Assembly (NCBI RefSeq): GCF_003173715.1
Contig: NZ_CP029550.1
Span: forward strand, 1,116,001 to 1,180,000
Direction of reading: 5' to 3'
Origin: Methylobacterium durans
Lineage (GTDB): Bacteria; Pseudomonadota; Alphaproteobacteria; Rhizobiales; Beijerinckiaceae
DNA: 64,000 nt
In this document: in pieces, positions 50,336 to 59,095 of the stretch
How positions within the stretch are numbered: the stretch's first letter is position 1
Layout: every line of letters starts with the position of its first letter
The notes under the pieces: generated by a model
Told to the model about the DNA's origin: nothing
The model's input: the letters and a program-made list of their open reading frames with translations, nothing else
The model's database searches: none
Made by a program: the position numbers and the translations under genes

Positions 50336-50935
50336 ATGGCCTTCAATCAGAATTCCAATCAAAGCAAGCAGTCCGAGCAGAGCGACAAGGCCGCCGACGC
50401 TGCGGAAGCGGGCCTCGACAAGGCCGCTGAGCAGGGCAAGCAGTTCGCTGACGCCGCGCGTGACGGGGTGAACAAGCTGGTCGATCTGCAGGAGCAGGCG
50501 TCCGAGAACACCAAGCAGATCGTGCAGCGGAACGTCGAGATCGCCTCGCAGCAGGCCCGTGAGGCTACGGAGCGCCTCACCAAGACACTGGGCTTCACCG
50601 GTGAGGACAGCGAGCGTCTCGCCCGCCAGTCCAAGCAGAACATGGAAGCGGTCACGCGCTGCGGCACGGTTCTGACCCAAGCCTTCCAAGACGCATCGCG
50701 TGGTTGGTTCGGTCTGGCTCAGAGCCAGTGGCAGCGCAACCTCGACGGAGTGAACAAGCTGGCTCGGGCGAAGTCGATCCAGGAGTTTGCCGCGATCCAG
50801 AGCGAGCTGGCTCGCGAGAGCCTGCAGCACATCGTGCAGGACAGCCGCTCCATCACTGAGAGCTCGACGCGTACCGTCGAGGAGGCCAGCAAGACTTTCG
50901 CCAGCGTCGCGCAGACCCCAACGATCGTCCGCTGA
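50336..50935 (+). CDS. Phasin-family protein
   Basis: The 199-residue helical protein has a Gln/Ser-rich start (MAFNQNSNQSKQSEQSDKAA) followed by the Phasin_2 pattern (FADAARDGVNKLVDLQEQAS ... IVQRNVEIASQQAREATERL ... DGVNKLARAKSIQEFAAIQS). Phasins coat polyhydroxyalkanoate granules and limit their size; related proteins also act in stress. GGGAAGGAAGCCACC precedes the ATG, and a strong terminator follows. A large A/T-rich upstream region suggests regulated, strong expression. Confidence 0.88.
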   Translation: MAFNQNSNQSKQSEQSDKAADAAEAGLDKAAEQGKQFADAARDGVNKLVDLQEQASENTKQIVQRNVEIASQQAREATERLTKTLGFTGEDSERLARQSKQNMEAVTRCGTVLTQAFQDASRGWFGLAQSQWQRNLDGVNKLARAKSIQEFAAIQSELARESLQHIVQDSRSITESSTRTVEEASKTFASVAQTPTIVR

Positions 50936-50990
50936 ATCACACAGCTTCTGAGCTGGCCATGTGTGTTCAGGCTCGACAACAAACCAGAGT

Positions 50991-51013
50991 GGCGGTCGTT
51001 TTGACCGCCCTTT
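50991..51013 (+). terminator. Rho-independent terminator after the phasin gene
   Basis: GGCGGTC and GACCGCC form a perfect 7-bp stem around GTTTT, followed by CTTT. It lies 55 bases after the stop codon. Confidence 0.85.
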
Positions 51014-51153
51014 AGGTGATCACCTAGCACTAAGAATGGCAGATCTCGCAATCATGCCGCTCGTAAACCTCGGAGCGCCACTGGCCCGAGCGGCACGATC
51101 GCCGTTCTAGTTTTGCGTCGGCGGTCCCTTCTTCTCACATTTATGAGGCAAAC

Positions 51154-52341
51154 ATGACCACGATCCGGCAGTTGATTCAGACCAGCCCCACGAAAGCAAA
51201 CGAGCTCTTCGCCGCACTCGCCGACACCTCGAACAATGCCGTTAAAACGCGCGAGCGCCTCCTGGGCGACCTCAAGGATGAGCTGGAGCTCCTGGCCAAG
51301 CTGGAGGAGGAGCACCTGTTCCCAGTCCTTCGGAAGCACAAGGAAACCAAAGACCTTGTGACCCCTGCGTTGAACGACAACAAACAAACCCGCAAGCTGC
51401 TGGCTGAGCTGGAGGAGACGCCCAAGGGCAGCGAGGAGTTTGGCCCGAAGGTCGTCGAGTTGCGGAAGGTCTTCCAGCAGAGCGTGCGCGATGAACGCAA
51501 GGACCTGCTGCCAGCGGTCCTGAAGGCGCTGAGTGACGAGGAGGCCCAGGCCATCGTCGAGAAGATCGAGGAGGGGAAGGCCGAGGTCGAGGAAGCGAGG
51601 CGGGCCGAGGCTGAGCAGCGCCGGGCCGAGCAAAGGCAAGAGCGTGAGCAGGCCGAGAAGCTCCTGGCCGAGCAGAGGGAAGCCGCCGATCGCGAGCGGG
51701 AGAGCCGAGAGGCTGTGCGGCGGACTGCCGAGCAGGTGGCACGAACCGCCGAAGCGGCCGCTGAGAGCACCCGCAAGGTGACCCAGAGCGCTGCCGAGAC
51801 CGCTCAGCGTGTCGCGACCGCCCCGTTGAGCACAGGCTCGCTGTTCTTTGATGCGATGTTCGGGCTGTGGGGCGTGCCGTCTGGCCGCTCCCTCGCGCGG
51901 TCCGGCAGTGCCTCGGCATCCAGGACCCAGGTGTCGAGCCAGGAAGAGGAGGTCATCCCGCTCGCCGAAGAGACGCTGATCGTGGGCAAGCGCACCGAGA
52001 CCAGCGGCACGACCACGGTGCGCCGCTATGTCGTCGAGGTGCCGGCCGAGCAGCAGGTGACGCTGTATGACGAGAAGGTGGTGGTTGAGCGGCGCAGACC
52101 TGTGACCGATCAGGCAACCGGGGAGACCTTGACGGAGCTCACCGTCGAGATGGTTGAGACCTCCGAAGTGCCGCTCGTGGCCAAGGGGGTCAGGGTCCGG
52201 GAAGAGGTCGTGGTCCGTCGGGAGCGCACGAAGCGTGTTGAGACGGTGCGGGACACGATCCGGCGGGATGAGGTTGAGATCTCGAACGCTGGTAGGCGCT
52301 CCGGCAACAAGCGGGCCGCACTCGCTGACAGCCGCAAGTAG
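51154..52341 (+). CDS. Hemerythrin (HHE)-like and DUF2382 fusion protein
   Basis: A 395-residue fusion. Residues 1-145 form a four-helix HHE cation-binding-like domain (LLGDLKDELELLAKLEEEHL, FPVLRKHKETKDL, SVRDERKDLLPAVLKALSDE), although the usual paired His ligands are sparse. Residues about 145-230 are a long charged coiled coil (EEARRAEAEQRRAEQRQERE). The C-terminal part (about 265-385) is a DUF2382/AvaK-type domain (VIPLAEETLIVGKRTETSGT, VRREEVVVRRERTK type strands). Similar stress proteins occur in actinobacteria and rhizobia. It follows the phasin gene, and a perfect 9-bp hairpin lies after its stop. Confidence 0.85.
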   Translation: MTTIRQLIQTSPTKANELFAALADTSNNAVKTRERLLGDLKDELELLAKLEEEHLFPVLRKHKETKDLVTPALNDNKQTRKLLAELEETPKGSEEFGPKVVELRKVFQQSVRDERKDLLPAVLKALSDEEAQAIVEKIEEGKAEVEEARRAEAEQRRAEQRQEREQAEKLLAEQREAADRERESREAVRRTAEQVARTAEAAAESTRKVTQSAAETAQRVATAPLSTGSLFFDAMFGLWGVPSGRSLARSGSASASRTQVSSQEEEVIPLAEETLIVGKRTETSGTTTVRRYVVEVPAEQQVTLYDEKVVVERRRPVTDQATGETLTELTVEMVETSEVPLVAKGVRVREEVVVRRERTKRVETVRDTIRRDEVEISNAGRRSGNKRAALADSRK

Positions 52342-52366
52342 GTCCCGGCAACTGACGCAAGGCGGA

Positions 52367-52390
52367 CTGCGGTCGCTGTACCGACCGCAG
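52367..52390 (+). terminator. Hairpin after the HHE-DUF2382 gene
   Basis: CTGCGGTCG and CGACCGCAG form a perfect 9-bp stem around a 6-base loop, 25 bases after the stop. The downstream run of T is weak (CCTTGCTCATTTG), so termination may be partial. Confidence 0.65.
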
Positions 52391-52497
52391 CCTTGCTCAT
52401 TTGTGGGCTGTTCCAAAGCCCTTCCGCATGATCAGCGACTGTTGAAGGCAGCGAGGCTGGAGCCGCGGGCGAGGCGATCTGGGCCAACTCCTCGGCC

Positions 52498-52641
52498 GTG
52501 CAAGGGCTCGACGCACAGACCATTGCGCTCGGTGAGCTCAGCAAGGCCGTCACTCGGCTCAACCCGACCTCGCCCTTCATGCCGATCCTGATGGACACCA
52601 TTGACCGGCATTGGCAGAGGCTGACTGCTCCGCCAGCCTGA
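52498..52641 (+). CDS. Small hypothetical frame, possibly a gene remnant
   Basis: From GTG 52498 the frame encodes 47 residues (VQGLDAQTIALGELSKAVTR, LNPTSPFMPILMDTIDRHWQ). The same frame is coding-like for a further 20 codons upstream to a stop at about 52430, without a start codon, so this is perhaps the C-terminal end of a lost gene. Confidence 0.3.
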   Translation: MQGLDAQTIALGELSKAVTRLNPTSPFMPILMDTIDRHWQRLTAPPA

Positions 52642-52711
52642 CATTCCGGGCCGTGCTAACCGTCCGATGATCGCACTTGTGAGGGCGTGCACATAGTCTG
52701 CCGAGCCCGGC

Positions 52712-53053
52712 TCAGATGTCCCCCAAGTAACGGTTCTGCGCTTGGTCAAACCGCTCCGTCCAGCCATTGATGGCGTCACGCATCACGCGCGCGCCATCCC
52801 TAAAGGCTGATCCATACGTCAACTGTCTGTCACAGTTGACGTAGCTTTTCACGGATTGCACAGTGCGGCGGGGCATCACCGTCAAATCTCCAGCCAGAGC
52901 ATCACACAGCCGTAGCAGTGTTTGCTCACCTGTCTCAACATTTATTCCAACAGCAACTTGCTCGTTCTCGTGATCGACAAGCTTGCAGAACGCCTCCTCC
53001 AATGATCCAAGATCGGCGCTGCTGGCCAACTTCATCACATGATGCTCGCTCAT
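52712..53053 (-). CDS. Hypothetical protein
   Basis: A 113-residue soluble protein (MSEHHVMKLASSADLGSLEE, AFCKLVDHENEQVAVGINVE, CDALAGDLTVMPRRTVQSVK, GWTERFDQAQNRYLGDI) with AGAGGGCGAGC upstream. I do not recognise a family. Codon usage is less GC-biased than in core genes. Confidence 0.6.
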   Translation of the reverse strand: MSEHHVMKLASSADLGSLEEAFCKLVDHENEQVAVGINVETGEQTLLRLCDALAGDLTVMPRRTVQSVKSYVNCDRQLTYGSAFRDGARVMRDAINGWTERFDQAQNRYLGDI

Positions 53054-53267
53054 GCTCGCCCTCTGTTTTGGTCATTCCTATCGGCGCAATATGATCAACA
53101 CAGCAGCGCCCTGCATGGCAATTTGGAAATCGGGCTGTCGCTCAAAAAGGGATCCTTTTAGAGACGCCCGAATGCGAGCGTTCCCAAAGGCATACCCCCA
53201 TTCCGAATAAAGAAACCGGGTCCCTTTTACGGGAGGTGGCAAAGGGGCCCGGCAGGCTGGCGCTGGA

Positions 53268-53545
53268 TCAGAGCTGCGGCTTGTCGGCGCTGCTCGGGTC
53301 GAAGCGAGCGCGGTACGCATAGACCTCGTCCAATTCGGCGCGGCCGATCCCCTTGAGGGCTCCGATCTCCGTCACCTTCATGAAAAGGAGGCGTTCGGGA
53401 GCGTCGATGCCAGCCCGCACGAATGCCTCCGCGACCCGCGGGAAAACCGGCCGTGGAATAAACGCTCTTGCTCGGACCTTCCGAAAGCGGCGCTGACGCC
53501 ATCCGCAAGAGCGGCGACGATTTTGCGTGGATCGTAGGTGCTCAT
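53268..53545 (-). pseudogene. Frameshifted small helix-hairpin-helix-like gene
   Basis: The 5' part from ATG 53545 encodes MSTYDPRKIVAALADGVSAA followed by FG; the 3' part, in another frame, encodes ARAFIPRPVFPRVAEAFVRA, GIDAPERLLFMKVTEIGALK and GIGRAELDEVYAYRARF. The latter resembles the helix-hairpin-helix of RNA polymerase alpha C-terminal domains (GIGxxxLxEV). Total length 278 is one short of a multiple of three, with the shift near 53480. The continuous gene would encode about 92 residues. Confidence 0.65.
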
Positions 53546-53668
53546 GCGTGATCCTGTGGCTTTGGCAGACTACGCTCAGGTCAAGCTTTGGGCGTGCTGC
53601 GCTCGCGGAACCGGATGCCGGCCCCTCCCCCATTCTCGGGGATGAGTTCAATGCCGACAGGGATGATG

Positions 53669-53911
53669 TCAGGCATGGCCGGCATTATCGGCAAAGGCGC
53701 GGCGCGCTTCGGCTCGCAGCAGGTCCAGCTCGTCTTGCAGACCGTTGATCTGTCCTTCGAACTCGTCAAGCGTCACGCAGTCCGGGCTGAGATGGATGAC
53801 CGTTTGCTCATCCTGTGGAGCGCCGGAAACCACGATGGAGACACGCGTGGGCGTGGCTGTGGTTGCGGGCTCGATCTGAAGAGCGAAGGTGCCGATCTGG
53901 CGCATGGTCAT
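53669..53911 (-). CDS. Small hypothetical protein coupled to the XRE gene
   Basis: An 80-residue protein (MTMRQIGTFALQIEPATTAT, RVSIVVSGAPQDEQTVIHLS, EGQINGLQDELDLLRAEARR) with a strand-rich start and an acidic coiled C-terminus. Its start overlaps the stop of the upstream XRE-like gene (TGATG), implying coupled translation. No family recognised. Confidence 0.5.
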   Translation of the reverse strand: MTMRQIGTFALQIEPATTATPTRVSIVVSGAPQDEQTVIHLSPDCVTLDEFEGQINGLQDELDLLRAEARRAFADNAGHA

Positions 53912-54154
53912 CACTCCATCATCGGCTCACGGAGCCGGACACCAGGGCGCCCGTGGTTCAGGAACTCAATACCGGCGGCTTCAAGGGCAGACTGTACCTT
54001 GTGAACGATAGCGACACCGCTCGTCAGCGTGGCCGATCCCTTCGCCTCCATCTTACGAACGGTGTTCACGTGCACATCCGCGCGCGTTGCGAGGTCAGCC
54101 TGTTCAACCCCTAGCAGGGCGCGCGGCTTTGAGCTGATTGCCCGTCACGAGCAT
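53911..54154 (-). pseudogene. XRE-type helix-turn-helix regulator with a 2-base frameshift
   Basis: From ATG 54154 the frame encodes MLVTGNQLKAAR and then runs into a stop. The expected continuation LLGVEQADLATRADVHVNTV, RKMEAKGSATLTSGVAIVHK and ALEAAGIEFLNHGRPGVRLR is in another frame and ends next to the downstream gene. Restoring one GC in the GCGCGC run near 54120 rebuilds an 81-residue XRE/Cro-type regulator of the sort found as an antitoxin or element regulator. Total length, 244, is two short of a multiple of three. Confidence 0.75.
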
Positions 54155-54384
54155 TGACGTTTCTCGCACCCGCTTAGAGGTGTACTGCACATACTGGCAC
54201 GGCTATAGGTATCACCCACACGGCAGGGTTTCCAGCCGACACAGTCGGGTCACTAAAAATGTCCTTCCGCCGCTCCCTCTCCTGGTCTGCCGCTCTCGCC
54301 GACATCCGCTCTGATCGTGCCGTGGCCGCTCCCGGCCCGCGCGAGAGGCGATCTCACAGGCTTGGGCAGTCCGGCAGGCTCACC

Positions 54385-55434
54385 TTACCCGCGGTGCTCT
54401 GCAATCGCTGGCCCGTGAAGAGTGACGTAGTTGAAGCGCCGACGATCAGTTTCGCGGGCCTCTAGCCGCTCCAGACCACCGATGGCGTCACGTGCGCCTG
54501 CCGCCCAGCGGTCGCGGATCGAGGACGGTGAGTAGTCGAAGCTTTTAGCGGAGAGTTCGTGAGCGCCAGCTTGGTAGACGAGATGAAGAAGGGTCACGGC
54601 CGGACCATTCGGATCCAGTTTCTGCCGCAGATCGTATTCGCGGGTTAGACCCGCCACCGCGCGGCGTGCCGCGCTGGCGAAGATGAGGTCGTTGGCTCGC
54701 TCCAGCACAGCGTCGAGAGAGCGTGGACGCGGTGCCTGCAGGCTGAACAGGTCCGATGCGATGCAGAGAAGATCGCTCTCCGGCTCCGTCGCGAAGATCG
54801 GGTCAAGGGGGAGATTGTTCGTGAAGCCGGCGTCGCACAGGACGCGGCCGTCCAACTCCACGGGCGGAAAGGCGGGGAGAATGGCCGTACTGGCCAGGAT
54901 GTGCTCGGGCCGGATCGCCTGGCGAGCGGTGTCGAAGTAGACCTCCTCACCGGTCTCGACGTCGACGCAGCCGACCGTGAGGCGCGTCTCACCTCGGTTC
55001 AGCCGCTCGAAGTCGACGAGGCGGTTCAAGGTCTTGAGAAGGGGCGCGTTGTCGAACAGGGCCACATCGTTCGGCACCCACGGCAGGGCCGACCAGAAGC
55101 CGGGTAGGCGGTGCCGGTAGATGTTCGGTCGCCCCACGGCAAGCGCCAGGAGAGCGTGCAGACCGTTGTAGACCTGACGCGGCTTTAGCATCCTGGTCGG
55201 GCTTGGAGCAGTGAACTGGGTCGCTTCGTTCCAGAACTGGCGGAGCTTGGCGACGCGATCCTCAGGTGCATTGCCCGCGACAATGGCGGCGGTGACCGCG
55301 CCGATGGAGCACCCAACGACCCAGTGCGGTTGAAGACCACGAGTGTGCAGGGCCTCGTAGGCTCCCGCATGATAGGCGCCGAGCGCATTGCCGCCCGCAA
55401 AGACCCAAGCGAGGTTGTTCGTGTTGGCTGGCAT
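54385..55434 (-). CDS. Patatin-like phospholipase
   Basis: A 349-residue serine lipase of the patatin/RssA fold. The oxyanion segment AWVFAGGNALGAYHAGAYEA and the nucleophile Ser in VVGCSIGAVTAAIVAGNAPE form the expected G-x-S-x-G motif. The partner Asp is in GRVLCDAGFTNNLPLDPIFA (D-A-G). It should hydrolyse phospholipids or acylglycerols in the cytosol or at the membrane. There is no signal peptide. The C-terminal region (LEARETDRRRFNYVTLHGPA) is typical of the DUF3734-bearing alphaproteobacterial group. The gene stands alone. Confidence 0.9.
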   Translation of the reverse strand: MPANTNNLAWVFAGGNALGAYHAGAYEALHTRGLQPHWVVGCSIGAVTAAIVAGNAPEDRVAKLRQFWNEATQFTAPSPTRMLKPRQVYNGLHALLALAVGRPNIYRHRLPGFWSALPWVPNDVALFDNAPLLKTLNRLVDFERLNRGETRLTVGCVDVETGEEVYFDTARQAIRPEHILASTAILPAFPPVELDGRVLCDAGFTNNLPLDPIFATEPESDLLCIASDLFSLQAPRPRSLDAVLERANDLIFASAARRAVAGLTREYDLRQKLDPNGPAVTLLHLVYQAGAHELSAKSFDYSPSSIRDRWAAGARDAIGGLERLEARETDRRRFNYVTLHGPAIAEHRG

Positions 55435-55561
55435 CCGCCTCCCCAGTCCTTCGTGTCTGACGCTTCAGCAGCGTTCGTCAAGCCGCCCAACCGCAGACCC
55501 GCATGGTGAGGTTTGCGGCATCACCAGTGTCAGCATGTTGGAAGGCCGGCGTTGGACGCAC

Positions 55562-55861
55562 TCAGGAATTGTAGGTGACGAGTGAGGTCACCAACGAGCC
55601 GTGATGGTGGATCAAAGCCTGCGCCGCCGCGTCGCTCGCTGTGGCGCTGTCGGGAGCAGAGTGCGGGATCTCGTAGATGTCGTAATGCGCGGACTGGCTA
55701 TCGGCTTTGACGTAGCCGAAGCCGCGAGCGGCGCGGCCGGCGTGGCGGTCGAACAGGCAAACCGCATCGGCCGGCGAAACCACGTTCCCCGCCGAGCCAA
55801 ATCGAGCCGTGTCGCCGTAGACGCGGCCTGTACCTCTCTCAACCGCAATGAAACGTGCCAT
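55562..55861 (-). CDS. Small hypothetical protein
   Basis: A 99-residue protein (MARFIAVERGTGRVYGDTAR, DRHAGRAARGFGYVKADSQS, SAHYDIYEIPHSAPDSATAS). It has a strand-rich first half and a GAGAGGATCGGC ribosome binding site. The family is not recognised; similar proteins are found in Methylobacterium-like genomes. The small membrane protein gene follows upstream on the same strand, 21 bp away. Confidence 0.6.
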   Translation of the reverse strand: MARFIAVERGTGRVYGDTARFGSAGNVVSPADAVCLFDRHAGRAARGFGYVKADSQSAHYDIYEIPHSAPDSATASDAAAQALIHHHGSLVTSLVTYNS

Positions 55862-55882
55862 GCCGATCCTCTCGGTCGCGAC

Positions 55883-56035
55883 TCAGTGTGCCTGCGGCGG
55901 CATCGGAGAAGGGATCATCACGAAGTAGATCCCGTAGGCGATGAGGGCAGCAAACAGCAGCGCGGCCGCAATCAGGCCGAAGCGGTTTATCCTCTGGCTT
56001 GCCGGCTTTCTGTTCATGTCATTGGGCGCAACCAT
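55883..56035 (-). CDS. Small single-helix membrane protein (50 aa)
   Basis: From ATG 56035, preceded by AGGAGGTCCG, the frame encodes MVAPNDMNRKPASQRINRFG, then one membrane helix (LIAAALLFAALIAYGIYFVM) and a short Pro-rich end. The strong ribosome binding site supports expression. It is probably cotranscribed with the 99-residue gene downstream. Confidence 0.65.
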   Translation of the reverse strand: MVAPNDMNRKPASQRINRFGLIAAALLFAALIAYGIYFVMIPSPMPPQAH

Positions 56036-56236
56036 CGGACCTCCTGCTGTTCCACCGAGCCAACCGCGGAGGGCTCTGCGAGTTCGCACGGAATGCCAAG
56101 CCTGCCACCACGTAGAACGCCTCACGTCTGGCTGGAGCACTTCCGAGCGTTGCGGAAGCGGACGAGGGCGGCGCCTGCCCGTCCTGAGCTGCCGGCGGCT
56201 CTGCAAGGCTCGGATCTGCGCCCTAGCTTCGCCAGC

Positions 56237-56509
56237 ATGACAGAAGATCAGACCATCGGCGTGCTGCTGCGGCAGGGGCTCATCTCTCAGGGCGAAGTAG
56301 ACGCGGCTGTAGACGCTGTCTGGAGCTTGCCGGAGCGTGGAGTTGGCGCCTTCGCGGGCTCATCGGCATGTGGTAGCCCTGTCTCTGAAGCTGCACGGGT
56401 GGCAAATGACCCTCATCGTTGGCGCACTGCTCCTAGCTATGGGCATTGGGCTGGTTGTATTCGCAATGCCGAAGAGAAGCGGCAAGCAGCCCGCTTTCCT
56501 GCGCCGTGA
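56237..56509 (+). CDS. Small hypothetical protein, probably frameshifted near its end
   Basis: The frame starts MTEDQTIGVLLRQGLISQGE, VDAAVDAVWSLPERGVGAFA and has natural codon usage for about 40 codons. After GAFAG it becomes Ser/Arg-rich and overlaps the next gene in another frame. Restoring one base near 56357 would instead end the protein in AGLIGMW and a TAG at 56374-56376, which would remove the overlap. I therefore suspect a one-base deletion. Confidence 0.4.
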   Translation: MTEDQTIGVLLRQGLISQGEVDAAVDAVWSLPERGVGAFAGSSACGSPVSEAARVANDPHRWRTAPSYGHWAGCIRNAEEKRQAARFPAP

Positions 56510-56591
56510 TGCGGCGTTCGTTCCCTATCCTGCGATTTGTCTCGTGTTTGTAGCTTTTGGTGCTGCGCTGATTATCTCTTCGATCGTCTAA
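56406..56591 (+). CDS. Small two-helix membrane protein
   Basis: From ATG 56406 the 61-residue protein has two membrane helices (MTLIVGALLLAMGIGLVVFA and YPAICLVFVAFGAALIISSI) joined by a basic loop (MPKRSGKQPAFLRRDA). GGGTGGC lies upstream as ribosome binding site. No family recognised. Confidence 0.5.
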   Translation: MTLIVGALLLAMGIGLVVFAMPKRSGKQPAFLRRDAAFVPYPAICLVFVAFGAALIISSIV

Positions 56592-56666
56592 TTAGGTTCA
56601 CGCGCACGCGGCCCGAAGCCAATCGGCGCCCCGTTAAGGCGGCCGTACACCACCCGTGCCACAGCT

Positions 56667-56876
56667 ATGCGTAAGCCGCCCATGTCCATAGCTGAGGTCG
56701 TTCGTAGACTTGAGGAGTCAAAGCACCTCTTTGAAGTGGTGGTCACCGCAGGTCCCAGAATGAAGGTGCGCATGCGGGCGCTACAACTTCGGGAGTTCGA
56801 ATTAGCTCGTCGCGGGGTGGCTGGGCGAGGCGAGCTCAAGATCGGAGACCTGTGTCGAACTCATCGCGGAGAATGA
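56667..56876 (+). CDS. Small basic hypothetical frame
   Basis: A 69-codon frame (MRKPPMSIAEVVRRLEESKH, LFEVVVTAGPRMKVRMRALQ) with natural-looking helices and a basic character, but no ribosome binding site. The region 56592-57040 otherwise holds nothing I can identify. Confidence 0.3.
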   Translation: MRKPPMSIAEVVRRLEESKHLFEVVVTAGPRMKVRMRALQLREFELARRGVAGRGELKIGDLCRTHRGE

Positions 56877-57040
56877 CAGTGGGCCGGGCAGCACCCGGGA
56901 GAGGCAGGAGCCGCAGGAAGTGTTCTGGGCTGGTTTGATCTGCGAGTACCGCCGGTGCGGCCCGAGCGTAGCTGATCAGCTGCAACGCCCCCTGCCCAGT
57001 TACAAACCGTCACCGCTCCCCGTGACACCGCCGCAAATAC

Positions 57041-58867
57041 TCATGCTGAGACGCTACCTGCCCGCTGATCGGCTGGAGCTTCGCCTCTGTTGTGAAAGAG
57101 ATTATGGGCTGTGTTGATCAGCGCGAGATGTGAAAACGCCTGCGGTACATTGCCGACTTGGCGCCTCAACACCGGGTCATACTCCTCGGAGAGCAGTCCA
57201 ACGTCATTGCAGAGCGTCAGCAGACGTTCAAAGAGCACCGTTGCCTCTTCATGACGTCCGAGCAGGACGTAAGCATCCGCAAGCCAGAAACTGCAGGCCA
57301 GGAACGCCCCCTCGCCCGCCGGGAGGCCGTCCGATGTCGTGCTGGTGTCATAGCGCAGAACAAGACCATCCCGCACAAGCTCGTGCTCAACAGCTTGGAG
57401 GGTGCCGACGATCCTCGGATCCGACGCAGGCAAAAAGCCGACAGCGGGCAGCAGGAGAAGGCTCGCATCGAGATCTTGCGAGCCGTAGGCCTGAACGAAG
57501 CTGCCGCGCGAAGAATCGTACCCTCGGGTGCATACGTCTTCGTGAATCTCTCGACGGATCCGCCGCCACTCCTCCAACGGGCCGCCAAGCCCGAATGCTT
57601 CGGCACTCCGAATGCCGCGATCGAAGGCGACCCAGGCCATCACCTTCGAGTGGACAAAGTGCTGGCGCGGCCCCCGGATCTCCCAGATCCCCTCGTCAGG
57701 CTCGTGCCACATCGTTGAAAGATGGGCCAGCAGGGCGCATTGCAGCGCCCATGCGGCAGCATTCTCCGGCAATCCGCCTCGCCGCGCCTGATGAAGAGCA
57801 TCCATCAGTTCGCCGATGACGTCGAGCTGATGCTGCCCGTGCGCAGCGTTGCCGATCCGTACGGGCCGCGATCCGCCATAGCCGGGCAACCATGGCACCT
57901 CCCATTCGGTCAGCCGTCGCTCGCCGGCAAGGCCGTACATGATCTGCATCTGGTTCGGGCTGCCGGCCACAGCGCGGAGGAGCCAGTCCCGCCACGCTCT
58001 CGCTTCATCGAAGAAGCCCGCGTCCATGAGCGCCAGCAGGGTCAACGTGGCGTCCCGCAGCCAACAGAAGCGGTAATCCCAATTCCGTGACCCGCCGATC
58101 AGTTCTGGCAACGAGGTGGTCGCGGCCGCGACGATGCCGCCTGTGGGAGCGTACGTGAGGGCTTTGAGCGTTATGAGCGAGCGCTTCACCGCTTCCGACC
58201 AAGGCCCCGCCTCTTTGCAGCGGCCCACCCACTCACGCCAGAACGCTTCGGTTGAGGACAGAGCTGTGAGCGGATCGATGGAGTCAAGCGGCCCACGGTG
58301 CGACGGTCCGTATGTGAGCACGAAAGGGATGGTCTCACCGGCGCGGACCTCAAACGAGGCCGTCGTGCGTAGATCGTGGCCATGGAGCGGCACGGATGTG
58401 TGGAGCATGGCCATGTCCGGTCCGGCGACGGCCTGCAGGACTCCCCGTTCAGGTTGTGTCACCCAGGGCACGGTTGCCCCGTAGCCAAAGCGCAGGATGA
58501 ACTCCATCTGCATGGAGACGCGGCCCCGTTCACCAATGACGAGGCGAACAACATCCGAGTTGAGCGTCCGCGGCGGCATGAAGTCGATGAGTCGAACGGC
58601 GCCGCCTGCCGTCTCAAAGCAAGTCTCCAGGATCAAGGTGCCTTCGCGGTAGCGCCGGCTGACTGCCTTGATGTCGTCAGCGGGACCAAGGTGCCAGCGA
58701 CCATGCTCGGCAGTGCCCAGGAGAGCAGCGAAGCAGGCGTCGGAATCGAAGCGTGGCCAGCACAGCCAATCGATCGAACCGTCGCGCCCGACAAGAGCGG
58801 CAGTTTCGCAGTCGCCGATGAGCGCATAATCCTCGATATTTGAGGCTGGTTCAGCTGACATCGGCAT
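57041..58867 (-). CDS. GH15-family glycoside hydrolase (glucoamylase/trehalase-like)
   Basis: A 608-residue protein: an N-terminal beta domain (residues about 10-230, starting IEDYALIGDCETAALVGRDG, then SIDWLCWPRFDSDACFAALL) and a C-terminal alpha/alpha barrel with GSRNWDYRFCWLRDATLTLL, IRGPRQHFVHSKVMAWVAFD and YGSQDLDASLLLLPAVGFLP. Family members hydrolyse alpha-linked glucans or trehalose; acidic residues in the barrel act as catalysts, including the Glu in EGIWEIRG, a candidate general acid. No signal peptide, so it is cytosolic. A role in trehalose or glycogen turnover during stress is plausible. The gene stands alone next to the IS630 stack. Confidence 0.93.
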   Translation of the reverse strand: MPMSAEPASNIEDYALIGDCETAALVGRDGSIDWLCWPRFDSDACFAALLGTAEHGRWHLGPADDIKAVSRRYREGTLILETCFETAGGAVRLIDFMPPRTLNSDVVRLVIGERGRVSMQMEFILRFGYGATVPWVTQPERGVLQAVAGPDMAMLHTSVPLHGHDLRTTASFEVRAGETIPFVLTYGPSHRGPLDSIDPLTALSSTEAFWREWVGRCKEAGPWSEAVKRSLITLKALTYAPTGGIVAAATTSLPELIGGSRNWDYRFCWLRDATLTLLALMDAGFFDEARAWRDWLLRAVAGSPNQMQIMYGLAGERRLTEWEVPWLPGYGGSRPVRIGNAAHGQHQLDVIGELMDALHQARRGGLPENAAAWALQCALLAHLSTMWHEPDEGIWEIRGPRQHFVHSKVMAWVAFDRGIRSAEAFGLGGPLEEWRRIRREIHEDVCTRGYDSSRGSFVQAYGSQDLDASLLLLPAVGFLPASDPRIVGTLQAVEHELVRDGLVLRYDTSTTSDGLPAGEGAFLACSFWLADAYVLLGRHEEATVLFERLLTLCNDVGLLSEEYDPVLRRQVGNVPQAFSHLALINTAHNLFHNRGEAPADQRAGSVSA

Positions 58868-59076
58868 CTTAGCCCCGGGCCATCCCGACCTCTCAGGACA
58901 TCCTGCGACAGCGACTCCGGTGTGAATGAGATAAGCGAAGCCGCGGATGCGAAATCATATATTGACTCAGCAAACCCACCGATAGTCAGGGTTGCGCACC
59001 AACCAGCCGCGAAGCTGATCGCAGGATGCTCTGCAAACCAACAGCCACGTTTGGCCCCTGGTCCCTGGCGCATACC

Positions 59077-59095
59077 TAGTGATCTGAGTTAGACC
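59077..59095. repeat. Duplicated tip of the IS630 element
   Basis: The 19 bases TAGTGATCTGAGTTAGACC directly precede a second copy of TAGTGATCTGAGTTAGA that begins the IS630 element at 59096. Both copies start with the TA target. This is a solo end of a related element or a slip during transposition. Confidence 0.8.

Noticed and set aside
54259..54465. A short plus-strand frame beginning MSFRRSLSWSAALADIRS
   Set aside because: It overlaps the end of the patatin-like gene on the other strand, has no ribosome binding site, and its second half is antisense reading of that gene.
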